Shown here piece by piece: positions 1 through 6,699 of a DNA stretch of 21,430 nt. How positions within the stretch are numbered: position 1 is the first letter of the stretch; each line of letters begins with the position of its first letter. The translations under genes were made by a program, and so were the position numbers. Origin of the DNA: Bacilli bacterium (GTDB lineage Bacteria > Bacillota_I > Bacilli_A > RF39 > UBA660); NCBI GenBank assembly GCA_022793145.1, contig JAAWCI010000028.1:1-21430 (forward strand), in the 5' to 3' direction. A model generated the notes under the pieces. The model was given only the letters and a program-made list of their open reading frames with translations. It did no database searches and was not told the DNA's origin.

Positions 1-28
1 ATTATTATAACATTTTGCCATTAAAAAA

Positions 29-74
29 GTAAGAACTCAATGACCGTTTTTAGGTAATATAAGGTCGTTCTTAC
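29..74. repeat. Imperfect inverted repeat upstream of the flippase
   Basis: GTAAGAAC (29-36) is complementary to GTTCTTAC (67-74), and GACC (42-45) to GGTC (63-66). The left arm carries a 5-base bulge. This gives an interrupted 12-bp stem around a 17-base loop. No T-run follows, so it does not look like a simple terminator. It could be an RNA hairpin in the 3' end of an upstream transcript or a protein-binding site. Its role is unknown. Confidence 0.5.
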
Positions 75-108
75 ATTTCTATTATAATACATTTCATATA
101 AAATTAAA

Positions 109-163
109 AGACTGTTCTACATATTTGTCAACAGTCTGAAATGTAGAAATTCTACATTTTTTT
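109..163 (+). promoter_or_regulatory. Hairpin / pseudoknot / terminator-like leader element
   Basis: Three pairings overlap here. AGACTGTT (109-116) pairs with AACAGTCT (130-137). The loop segment TCTACAT (116-122) can pair with ATGTAGA (141-147), which would make an H-type pseudoknot. The same downstream segment instead forms AAATGTAGAA/TTCTACATTT (139-148/150-159) followed by a run of Ts, a terminator-like hairpin. A TATAAT at 83-88 could start a transcript just before it, although no good -35 is visible. The structure therefore looks like either a plain terminator of an upstream gene or a small attenuator. Pairings are seen directly; regulation is inference. Confidence 0.45.
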
Positions 164-181
164 CTTATAATAATTGTTATA

Positions 182-210
182 TTGAGAAAAAAGGAAAAAA
201 AGGGTATAAT
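182..210 (+). promoter_or_regulatory. Promoter of the flippase gene
   Basis: TTGAGA (182-187), a 17-base spacer, then TATAAT (205-210) makes a near-consensus housekeeping promoter. Transcription would begin near 217. That leaves only about 5 bases before the ATG at 222, so it argues for translation from the ATG at 234. Confidence 0.75.
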
Positions 211-233
211 AAAAAGGTAGAATGGAAGATGGT

Positions 234-1880
234 ATGAAAAAAGAATCATTTTTAAAAGGTGCATTTATTGCAACAATTTGTATTATTTTAAGTAAAGTTC
301 TAGGCGTTTTATATGTTATTCCATTTCATGCGATAATTGGAGAGCGTGGAGGAGCATTATATGGCTATGCTTATAGTTTATATACACTTTTTTTGACTCT
401 TTCAACAGTGGGGATACCTCTTGCTATGTCAAAAATGATTAGTGAATATGATACGTTAGGATATCATCATACAAAAGAAAGAGCATATAAAATCGCATAT
501 AAAATTGTTTTTGTTATGTCTATTATTTCATTTTTGTTGCTATTTATTTTTGCGCCCTTTTTATCTCATTTAATTATTGGAGATATTTCAGGTGGTCATA
601 CTTGGGAAGAAATAACTTATGTGGTTCGTATTTCTTCAACTGCAATTCTTTTTGTGACTATGTTGAGTGTGATGAGAGGCTATTTGCAAGGGCATCGATA
701 TATTGCCCCTTCTTCTATTAGTGAAGTTATTGAACAGATTATTCGAATTGCTGTAATTTTAGTGGGAAGTTATGTATCAATTTATATTTTACATCAATCA
801 GTTAAAGAAGCAGTAGGAATTGCTGTATTTGGTGCGACTGTAGGAGCAATGGTAACGCTGGTTTATTTATATATGAAGATAAAAAGCTCTGGAATTAGAA
901 AACAAAAAGATTATGTAGAGACAGAGGAAGAAAAGAGTATTACTACAAGTCAAATCATAAAAAAATTAGTTTCTTATACTTTACCTTTTATATTGATGAG
1001 TGTGGTTGGATCGTCATATAGTTTAGTAGATATGTTTACAGTAGTCAAAACACTTGTTAATGAAGTTGGCATGGATGTAACAACAGCAGAAGCAGTTATG
1101 AGCGTACTTACAACATGGGGATCTAAATTAAATACAATTGTTATTTCAATTGCAAATGGCATTGTAGTAAGTTTACTTCCAAATATGACTAGGGATTATG
1201 TATCAAGAAATTATGATGGTGTAAGAAGAAAAATTAATAAAACGTTACAGATTATTTTTTATTGTACAATACCAATGGCAACTGGTTTAAGTTTATTATC
1301 TGTTCCAGTTTGGAATATCTTTTATGGTGCAAGTGATATTGGTCCAAAAGTATTTTCCTATAGTATTTTTGTAACTATTTTTGCAAGTTTGTTTTTAAAT
1401 TTTAATGTTACAATGCAATCTTTAGATCGTTTAAAGAAGGTTTATGCGAGCTTAATTTTAGGGCTTTTGTTTAATGCTGTTATGAATGTTCCATTTATGT
1501 TGTTATTTAATTATGTTGGCATTCCAGCATATTATGGTGCTATTACATCAACAATTATTGGTTACACAATTACTATCATAATGAATTTATATACATTGAA
1601 AAAAGATTTTAATGTAAACTATAAAGTTACAATTCAACATTTAGGATATTGTATAGTTGCGAATATTGCGATGGTATTTGTATTATTATTACTAGAAAAT
1701 ATGATACCTTTAGTAGGAAACACTAAAATATATTCTATTTTTATTGTTTGTCTTTATGGCATTATAGGAAGTATTGTATACTTTTTCATAACATGGAAAA
1801 CTGGTACAATCAATGCAGTATTTGGAAAACAATTTTTAAAAAAAATACCAATCTTTAAAGATTTGGTCAAAAAAAGTTAG
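234..1880 (+). CDS. MATE/MurJ-like lipid or polysaccharide flippase (SpoVB family)
   Basis: This is a polytopic membrane protein of 548 residues with about 14 hydrophobic segments. Its N-terminus (MKKESFLKGA, then a long hydrophobic stretch) and an early GxP-containing second helix fit the SpoVB/MurJ branch of the MOP exporter superfamily. Members flip lipid-linked saccharides such as lipid II or polysaccharide precursors across the cytoplasmic membrane. Start choice: an in-frame ATG exists at 222, but the strong promoter (TATAAT 205-210) puts the transcript start near 217, so the ATG at 234, with a modest GGAAG upstream, is preferred; the 222 start would add four residues (MEDG). No terminator is visible before mntP. 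Whether it is the main lipid II flippase or a secondary exporter cannot be told from sequence. Confidence is high for the family and moderate for substrate and start. Confidence 0.85.
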   Translation: MKKESFLKGAFIATICIILSKVLGVLYVIPFHAIIGERGGALYGYAYSLYTLFLTLSTVGIPLAMSKMISEYDTLGYHHTKERAYKIAYKIVFVMSIISFLLLFIFAPFLSHLIIGDISGGHTWEEITYVVRISSTAILFVTMLSVMRGYLQGHRYIAPSSISEVIEQIIRIAVILVGSYVSIYILHQSVKEAVGIAVFGATVGAMVTLVYLYMKIKSSGIRKQKDYVETEEEKSITTSQIIKKLVSYTLPFILMSVVGSSYSLVDMFTVVKTLVNEVGMDVTTAEAVMSVLTTWGSKLNTIVISIANGIVVSLLPNMTRDYVSRNYDGVRRKINKTLQIIFYCTIPMATGLSLLSVPVWNIFYGASDIGPKVFSYSIFVTIFASLFLNFNVTMQSLDRLKKVYASLILGLLFNAVMNVPFMLLFNYVGIPAYYGAITSTIIGYTITIIMNLYTLKKDFNVNYKVTIQHLGYCIVANIAMVFVLLLLENMIPLVGNTKIYSIFIVCLYGIIGSIVYFFITWKTGTINAVFGKQFLKKIPIFKDLVKKS

Positions 1881-2013
1881 GAATCTAATGAAAAATGAGG
1901 TATCAGTAATGAAGTCTTTATTTTTAATAATTGAGTTAATATAAAAAAGCACTTTGTTTTATTTAAGATCATAAGTGGGCTTCAAAGGAATATATTGATG
2001 TAGGAGGAACTCT

Positions 2014-2544
2014 ATGTCGATATGGATTATTTTTATAATTGGAGTTAGTCTTAGTATGGATGCTTTTTCTTTATCCCTTGCATATGGAACATTAGATCTT
2101 AAAGAAAAAGATATGGATATATTATCGATTATTGTTGGAATTTATCATTTTATAATGCCATTACTTGGAGTCTTTATTGGAGCAATTATTTTGAAATGGT
2201 TTCCGATAAATCCTGATATTATTGTATTTATAGTGCTTTCTTTTATTGGCATACAAATGCTTATAGAGAGCAAAAAGGAACAAGATGATATAAAAAAACT
2301 GACAATATTAGAAATGTTGTGTTTTGGATTAGCGGTTAGCATTGATAGTTTCTCTGTAGGAGTTGGCTTAAGATTGTTAACTTCTCATCATTTCTTATGT
2401 GCAGGTTTATTTGCTTTAACGAGCTTTGGATTTACTTTCTTAGGATTGCATTTAGGAAAAAAAGTCCATCAGAGGCTTGGGAAAATATCTACTATTATTG
2501 GAGGATTAGTGCTTGTTATATTGGGGCTTGTTTATTTAATATGA
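2014..2544 (+). CDS. mntP: Manganese efflux pump MntP
   Basis: A 176-residue protein with six predicted membrane segments. It carries the duplicated acidic transmembrane motif of the MntP (DUF204) family: SMDAFS at about residues 14-19 and SIDSFSVGVG at about 109-118, whose aspartates are needed for Mn(II) export in the family. The length is close to the E. coli protein (188). A strong AGGAGG (2002-2007) lies seven bases before the ATG. The related sporulation protein YtaF is an alternative, but the SMDAF/SIDSF pattern and length fit MntP better. The 133-base upstream gap holds a weak CACTT/AAGTG hairpin (about 1951-1976); I could not find the conserved core of the yybP-ykoY manganese riboswitch that often precedes this gene. 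The TGA stop touches the terminator stem. Confidence 0.85.
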   Translation: MSIWIIFIIGVSLSMDAFSLSLAYGTLDLKEKDMDILSIIVGIYHFIMPLLGVFIGAIILKWFPINPDIIVFIVLSFIGIQMLIESKKEQDDIKKLTILEMLCFGLAVSIDSFSVGVGLRLLTSHHFLCAGLFALTSFGFTFLGLHLGKKVHQRLGKISTIIGGLVLVILGLVYLI

Positions 2545-2570
2545 AATTGTTATAAACTAACAATTTTTTT
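2544..2570 (+). terminator. Intrinsic terminator of mntP
   Basis: AAATTGTT (2544-2551) pairs with AACAATTT (2559-2566) around a 7-base loop, and seven Ts (2564-2570) follow. The final A of the mntP stop codon is the first base of the stem. Confidence 0.75.
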
Positions 2571-2705
2571 GTATGACGTTACTGTTTTTTGGAAGTGAGT
2601 GATATGTATTGTAATGAAATTATGAATTTCTATCTAAAAATAGACAATGAATGAAAGATGAAAATTAGAAAAAGAAGAAAGCAGATTATTACTTTTTCTT
2701 TTTAT

Positions 2706-2734
2706 TTGCCTTTTTAACCATTTCATAATATAAT
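2706..2734 (+). promoter_or_regulatory. Promoter of fba-murA
   Basis: TTGCCT (2706-2711), a 17-base spacer and TATAAT (2729-2734) lie just upstream of fba. The predicted transcript start near 2741 leaves about nine leader bases, which include the GGTG that could act as ribosome binding site. Confidence 0.6.
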
Positions 2735-2749
2735 GAATATGGTGATGGT

Positions 2750-3598
2750 ATGTTAGTTAATATGAAGGAAATGCTAGCAAAAGCGAAAATAGAAAATTAT
2801 GCAGTAGCGCATTTTAATATCAATAATTTAGAATGGACAAAGTTTATTTTAGAAGCTTGTGAAGAAAATCAAAGCCCTGTTATTTTAGGGGTTAGTGAAG
2901 GTGCTATTAAATATATGGGAGGCTATTCTGTAGTGTCTTCTATTGTATATAGTCTTGTAAAAGAATTGGAAATTAAAGTACCAGTTGCATTACACTTAGA
3001 TCATGGAAGTTCAGTCTCATCCTGTAAAAAAGCAATAGATGCAGGATTTACTTCTGTTATGATAGATGGTTCCAAATATTCGTTGGAAGAAAATGTAGCA
3101 ATGACAAAAGAAGTTGTTACTTATGCTCATTCTAAAAATGTTACAGTAGAAGCAGAGATTGGAGCTATTGGTGGAGAAGAGGATGGCATAGCAAATGAGG
3201 TATTATATGCAACTGTAGAGGATGCTGTTATTTTGTCTAAAACGGGGATTGATTTTTTAGCTCCAGCATTAGGAAGTGTTCATGGTTTATATAAAGGAGA
3301 GCCAAACTTAAATTTTGACAGGATGAAACAAATTAGTGAAATCACTAATTTGCCGCTTGTTCTTCATGGAGGAACTGGAATTCCAGATGAGCAAATTAAA
3401 ATGGCAATTCATTGTGGAATTTGTAAATTAAATATTAATACTGAATTGCAAATTGCATGGACCAATGCTGTTAGAATATTTTTGGCTAAAGATGTTCAAG
3501 TATATGATCCAAGAAAAGTAATAAAATCTGGAGAGAATGTAATGAAGGAAGCTATAAAAAAGAAGCTAGAATTGTTAGGAAGTATTGGAAAAGCATAA
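2750..3598 (+). CDS. fba: Class II fructose-1,6-bisphosphate aldolase
   Basis: A zinc-dependent glycolytic and gluconeogenic aldolase that splits fructose 1,6-bisphosphate into dihydroxyacetone phosphate and glyceraldehyde 3-phosphate in the cytosol. At 282 residues it is close to Bacillus FbaA (about 285) and aligns from the first residue (MLVNMKEML against the MPLVSMTEML type), supporting this start rather than the internal ATG at 2762. Visible motifs: LDHGSS at residues 83-88 with D84 and zinc-ligand H85, EAEIG around 134-138, GSVHG with zinc-ligand H178, LHGGTG with H206, and the phosphate-binding NINT at 228-231. It lies 49 bases before murA with no terminator between, so the two are probably co-transcribed. 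Tagatose-bisphosphate specificity is not excluded, but the genomic context favours Fba. Confidence 0.93.
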   Translation: MLVNMKEMLAKAKIENYAVAHFNINNLEWTKFILEACEENQSPVILGVSEGAIKYMGGYSVVSSIVYSLVKELEIKVPVALHLDHGSSVSSCKKAIDAGFTSVMIDGSKYSLEENVAMTKEVVTYAHSKNVTVEAEIGAIGGEEDGIANEVLYATVEDAVILSKTGIDFLAPALGSVHGLYKGEPNLNFDRMKQISEITNLPLVLHGGTGIPDEQIKMAIHCGICKLNINTELQIAWTNAVRIFLAKDVQVYDPRKVIKSGENVMKEAIKKKLELLGSIGKA

Positions 3599-3647
3599 CA
3601 AAATAAGTACAAATACATATAAATATAGTAATTAGTGGAGGTTTTAT

Positions 3648-4904
3648 ATGAAAAGAATAAGAGTACTTGGAGGACAAAAATTATCAGGTACAATTACTAT
3701 TAGTGGTTCAAAAAATAGTGCAGTAGCACTTGTTCCAGCTTCTCTTCTTTCAGATGAAATTGTAGAAATTGATAATGTTCCAAATATTTCTGATATTGAT
3801 GCTTTAAGTGAAATATTAGAATATTTAGGGGCAAAAGTAGAACGAAATGGAACAAGTATGAAAATTGATTCCACAAATGTAACAAACAAAGTGATTCCAG
3901 AAGAAATATCAAAAAAGTTGAGAGCCTCTTATTATTTTATGGGGGCTTTACTTGGAAAATATAAGAAAGTAGAAATGTATTTTCCAGGTGGATGTTCTAT
4001 TGGAGAACGACCAATTAATTTGCATTTAAAAGGATTTGAAGCTTTGGGTGCAACGGTAACAGAAGAAGGAAATAAATATATTGTAGAAGCAGAAGAATTA
4101 AAAGGAGCCAATATATATTTGGATATTGCTTCAGTAGGAGCAACAATCAATCTAATGTTGGCTTCAGTTTTTGCAAAAGGAATAACAATTATTGGAAATG
4201 CAGCTAAGGAACCACATATTGTTAATGTTGCAACATTTCTAAATCAAATGGGTGCATCTATTACAGGAGCAGGAACCAGTGAGATTAGAATACAAGGTGT
4301 AGAAAAATTATCAGGATGCTTTCATGAAGTTGTACCAGATTATATTGAAACTGGAACATATCTTATAGCTGGAGCTTTATGTGGAGAAAACTTAAAAATT
4401 GAAAATGCAATTCCAGATCATTTAGAAGCTTTGCTTTCAAAACTGAAAGAAATAGGAGTAATCTTAGAAGCTGGAAAGGATTATATTACAATTAGTAAGG
4501 GAAATAATTATAAGGCAGTTTCTATTAAAACTGCAGTATATCCTGGATTTCCAACTGATTTACAACAACCTTTTATGACTCTTTTAACACAATGTCAAGG
4601 ATTATCAAAGGTGGAAGAAAATATTTTCGAAAATCGATTTATGCACATTCCTTATTTGAATGAGATGGGTGCATCCATTACAGCTTCGGAGAAAGTAGCT
4701 TTTATTAGCGGAAAAACAGCTTTGATTGGAAAAGAAGTAGAAGCAACAGATTTAAGAGCAGGAGCGTCTTTAATTTTAGCAGCTCTATGTGCAGAAGGAG
4801 AAACTGTAATTACAAAAGTAGAACATGTTTTAAGAGGATATGAAGGGATTATAGAAAAATTACAAAATGTAGGTGCTAAAATAGAATTAGAAGAAATAGA
4901 ATGA
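3648..4904 (+). CDS. murA: UDP-N-acetylglucosamine 1-carboxyvinyltransferase MurA
   Basis: The first committed enzyme of peptidoglycan synthesis. It transfers enolpyruvate from PEP to UDP-GlcNAc in the cytosol and is the target of fosfomycin. The 418-residue length is normal. The sequence shows SGSKNSA with K22 and N23, LRAS near residue 91, the catalytic loop PGGCSIGERP with Cys116 (the fosfomycin-sensitive Cys type rather than Asp), and the YPGFPTDLQ block that carries the catalytic Asp. A GGAGG precedes the ATG at the right distance. The gene follows fba, echoing the fba-murA neighbourhood of Bacillus. Its TGA stop touches the start of an intrinsic terminator. Many Bacillota carry two MurA paralogues; which one this is cannot be decided here. 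Confidence 0.95.
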   Translation: MKRIRVLGGQKLSGTITISGSKNSAVALVPASLLSDEIVEIDNVPNISDIDALSEILEYLGAKVERNGTSMKIDSTNVTNKVIPEEISKKLRASYYFMGALLGKYKKVEMYFPGGCSIGERPINLHLKGFEALGATVTEEGNKYIVEAEELKGANIYLDIASVGATINLMLASVFAKGITIIGNAAKEPHIVNVATFLNQMGASITGAGTSEIRIQGVEKLSGCFHEVVPDYIETGTYLIAGALCGENLKIENAIPDHLEALLSKLKEIGVILEAGKDYITISKGNNYKAVSIKTAVYPGFPTDLQQPFMTLLTQCQGLSKVEENIFENRFMHIPYLNEMGASITASEKVAFISGKTALIGKEVEATDLRAGASLILAALCAEGETVITKVEHVLRGYEGIIEKLQNVGAKIELEEIE

Positions 4905-4926
4905 AAGTAGAGAAATCTACTTTTTT
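4904..4926 (+). terminator. Intrinsic terminator at the end of murA
   Basis: AAAGTAGA (4904-4911), a GAAA tetraloop, TCTACTTT (4916-4923) and further Ts to 4926. The next gene's GGAGGG begins only five bases later, at 4931. Confidence 0.8.
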
Positions 4927-4941
4927 CATTGGAGGGATTTT

Positions 4942-5610
4942 ATGAAACTAAAAAAAATATTTGTAGTTGCAGTTCTTTTCCTAATCGTTTTTCTTATTTA
5001 TTTAGCGACTATGGATAAAAAAATCTATTATTTAGCACTTGGAGATTCTATTTCTTTAAAATATCCAAAACAAATTGCAAATTATTTAGAAGAAAAAAAT
5101 TTATTAGAGCAATATCATAATGAATTTGTAATAGACGATATGCGAATTACTGATTTGATTCGTGATATTAAAGATAATAAGAAGGTTGTTATTAATAAGA
5201 AAGATCAGACTATTAAGAACTCTTTAATAAAAGCTGATTTGGTAACACTTTCTATTGGTAATGAAGAATTATTTTATAAAATGAAAACAGAGAAGCCAGA
5301 TAATTTATTCAATTATATTGATGATATGATGATAGATATGGAAAATCTGTTTGTGGTTTTAAAAGAATATTGCAAGGAAGATATTTTTATTTTAGGATAT
5401 GTGAATCCTTTTTCAAATGATATGGATCGTTATATTGAATATGCAAATAAAAAACTAGAAACGCTTGCTAAAAAGTATGATATCTCATACGTTTCACTGA
5501 AAGAATTAAAAAATGAAGATTTTAATGGATCTGAACTTTTAGCTAAAGGGAATGAAAAAATAGTAGAGCAATTAATTCCATTCATAGATAAACAAGTAAT
5601 TGATGACTAA
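4942..5610 (+). CDS. Membrane-anchored SGNH/GDSL-hydrolase-like protein, catalytic His missing
   Basis: A 222-residue protein with one N-terminal membrane segment (about residues 5-23) followed by an extracytoplasmic domain. It keeps SGNH block I (LGDS, Ser36) and block III (SIGNEEL, Gly106-Asn107), so the fold is probably that of SGNH esterases or acetyl-hydrolases acting on lipids or wall sugars. The usual C-terminal DxxH block, which supplies the catalytic Asp and His, is absent: the region reads NGSELLAKGNEKI, and the only histidine in the protein is His59. It may be inactive, use another base, or act as a binding protein. A GGAGGG (4931-4936) supports the start. No promoter fits between it and the murA terminator, so expression probably depends on read-through. 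Family call moderate; function unknown. Confidence 0.6.
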   Translation: MKLKKIFVVAVLFLIVFLIYLATMDKKIYYLALGDSISLKYPKQIANYLEEKNLLEQYHNEFVIDDMRITDLIRDIKDNKKVVINKKDQTIKNSLIKADLVTLSIGNEELFYKMKTEKPDNLFNYIDDMMIDMENLFVVLKEYCKEDIFILGYVNPFSNDMDRYIEYANKKLETLAKKYDISYVSLKELKNEDFNGSELLAKGNEKIVEQLIPFIDKQVIDD

Positions 5611-5611
5611 T

Positions 5612-5639
5612 TTGTAAAAATTTTGAAACGTGATATAAT
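5612..5639 (+). promoter_or_regulatory. Extended -10 promoter of the Bax-inhibitor-1 gene
   Basis: TTGTAA (5612-5617), a 16-base spacer and TATAAT (5634-5639), preceded by TG to give TGATATAAT. It starts two bases after the previous stop codon. Confidence 0.65.
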
Positions 5640-5657
5640 AAATTCAGAGGTGATAAA

Positions 5658-6305
5658 ATGGAAGGAAATAAAATATTTCCAAAAGTATTTATGTGGATGT
5701 TTATAGGTTTACTTGTGACATTTGGGGTTGGAGCTTTCGTAATGTCTAATGAAAACATGCTATATAATATTTTTGAAACAAATTTATATTGGTTTATTTT
5801 TGTTGTTCAAATTGCTGTAGTTGTTTGGCTTAGTGCAAGAATAAATAAAATGAAAGAAGGAACTGCTACAGTCTTATTTTTACTTTATTCAGGACTTACA
5901 GGACTTACTTTTTCATCAATCTTTGTAGTTTTTGAACTTGATTCTATTATGATGGTATTTGCAATTACAGCTCTTTTATTCGCTGTATTCGCATGTATTG
6001 GCTATTTTACAAAGATGGATTTAACGAAATTTGGGACTTATTTATTGATGGCTTTACTTGGAATTATTCTTGTTTCAGTAATTAATATTTTCCTTGGAAA
6101 TGACACTTTAGATTTGGTTTTATGTATTATAGGCGTTTTAGTCTTTGTAGGATATACAGCTTATGATATGCAGAAAATTAAAATGTTAGCAATTACAATG
6201 GAAAATGAGCATAAAGTTGCTATAATAGGAGCTTTAGAATTATATTTAGACTTTATTAACCTATTTTTACGATTACTTCAATTATTTGGTAATAGTCGTG
6301 ATTAA
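5658..6305 (+). CDS. Bax inhibitor-1 / YccA-YetJ family membrane protein
   Basis: A 215-residue integral membrane protein with about seven hydrophobic segments. Features of the Bax inhibitor-1 (TMBIM) family include the late block GYTAYDMQKIK and the final acidic helix GALELYLDFINLFLRLLQLFG, in which the Asp and neighbouring acidic residues form the pH-sensitive calcium-leak site of YetJ. Bacterial members act as calcium-permeable channels or as partners of the FtsH protease; which applies here is unknown. A GAGGTG ribosome binding site and an extended -10 promoter lie just upstream, so it is probably its own transcription unit. No terminator is evident before the rpmE promoter. Confidence 0.85.
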   Translation: MEGNKIFPKVFMWMFIGLLVTFGVGAFVMSNENMLYNIFETNLYWFIFVVQIAVVVWLSARINKMKEGTATVLFLLYSGLTGLTFSSIFVVFELDSIMMVFAITALLFAVFACIGYFTKMDLTKFGTYLLMALLGIILVSVINIFLGNDTLDLVLCIIGVLVFVGYTAYDMQKIKMLAITMENEHKVAIIGALELYLDFINLFLRLLQLFGNSRD

Positions 6306-6309
6306 TCTA

Positions 6310-6338
6310 TTGATTTTTCCTTTAAATATTGTTATACT
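6310..6338 (+). promoter_or_regulatory. Promoter of rpmE
   Basis: TTGATT (6310-6315), a 17-base spacer, and TATACT (6333-6338). Transcription should start near 6345, giving a leader of about 47 bases, the longest clear leader among the protein-coding housekeeping genes here. Confidence 0.65.
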
Positions 6339-6355
6339 ATAGCAGTAATATTTCT

Positions 6356-6384
6356 ATGACATGAATGTGTCATGGCGGAAGGAG
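6356..6384 (+). promoter_or_regulatory. Hairpin leader and ribosome binding site of rpmE (possible L31 leader)
   Basis: ATGACA (6356-6361) pairs with TGTCAT (6368-6373) around a 6-base loop, immediately followed by GGCGGAAGGAG, in which AAGGAG (6379-6384) is the ribosome binding site. Structured L31 leaders that allow autoregulation are known in Firmicutes. Whether this one belongs to that class needs a covariance-model check. Confidence 0.4.
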
Positions 6385-6391
6385 CAGAAAC

Positions 6392-6604
6392 ATGAAAAAA
6401 GGAATTCATCCAGAATATATGGATACTAAAGTAACATGTGCTTGTGGAAATACATTTACTGTAAGATCAAATAAAGAAGAATTACATTTAGAAGTTTGTG
6501 ATAAATGTCATCCATTCTTTACTGGAAAACAGGGTCAAACAGCAAAAACAGGACGTGTTGAAAAATTTAACCGCAAATATGGTTTTGATGGAAAAGCAGC
6601 TTAA
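6392..6604 (+). CDS. rpmE: 50S ribosomal protein L31 (zinc-binding type)
   Basis: A 70-residue ribosomal protein beginning MKKGIHPEY. It has the C+ zinc ligands Cys16, Cys18, Cys36 and Cys39, the VCDKCHPF block and the FNRKYG end typical of L31. It forms part of the central protuberance and bridges the 50S and 30S subunits. An in-frame ATG lies at 6365, but it is within the leader hairpin and has no ribosome binding site. The ATG at 6392 has AAGGAG seven bases upstream and gives the normal family N-terminus, so it is chosen. In Bacillus rpmE sits near rho, murA and fba; here fba and murA are nearby but rho is not. The stop codon falls in the loop of the terminator. Confidence 0.97.
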   Translation: MKKGIHPEYMDTKVTCACGNTFTVRSNKEELHLEVCDKCHPFFTGKQGQTAKTGRVEKFNRKYGFDGKAA

Positions 6605-6616
6605 GCTGTCTTTTTT
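6591..6616 (+). terminator. Intrinsic terminator of rpmE
   Basis: GCAGC (6596-6600), loop TTAA, GCTGT (6605-6609), flanked by AAAA on the left and CTTTTTT on the right. The TAA stop of rpmE is in the loop. Confidence 0.75.
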
Positions 6617-6671
6617 CTTTACATTTTGTCAAATAATCAGTATTGAATATTAGGAATTCCTTTATTCTATA

Positions 6672-6680
6672 TGATATAAT
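6672..6680 (+). promoter_or_regulatory. Extended -10 promoter of rmuC
   Basis: TGATATAAT (TATAAT at 6675-6680) just before the AGGTGAG ribosome binding site of rmuC. No convincing -35 is visible, which is common for extended -10 promoters. Confidence 0.55.
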
Positions 6681-6699
6681 ATAAATAGTAGGTGAGAAT

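Noticed and set aside
1888..1944. Eighteen-codon frame between the flippase and mntP
   Set aside because: There is no ribosome binding site or conserved pattern; it is most likely chance.
1881..2013. Manganese riboswitch ahead of mntP
   Set aside because: The gap is only 133 bases, and I could not find the conserved yybP-ykoY core; only a weak CACTT/AAGTG hairpin is visible.
2604..2654. Sixteen-codon frame (MYCNEIMNF...) with a GGAAGTGAG upstream, between mntP and fba
   Set aside because: It has no nearby promoter, lies after a terminator, and its composition is like the surrounding non-coding DNA. A leader peptide cannot be excluded but is not supported.
2667..2699. AGAAAAAG/CTTTTTCT hairpin before fba
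   Set aside because: The stem is almost pure A/T with a 17-base loop, there is already a better terminator at 2544-2570, and it lies just before the fba promoter. It is probably low-complexity chance.
6365..6391. Nine-residue N-terminal extension of L31
   Set aside because: The upstream ATG lies in the leader hairpin without a ribosome binding site, and L31 proteins begin at MKKGIHP.
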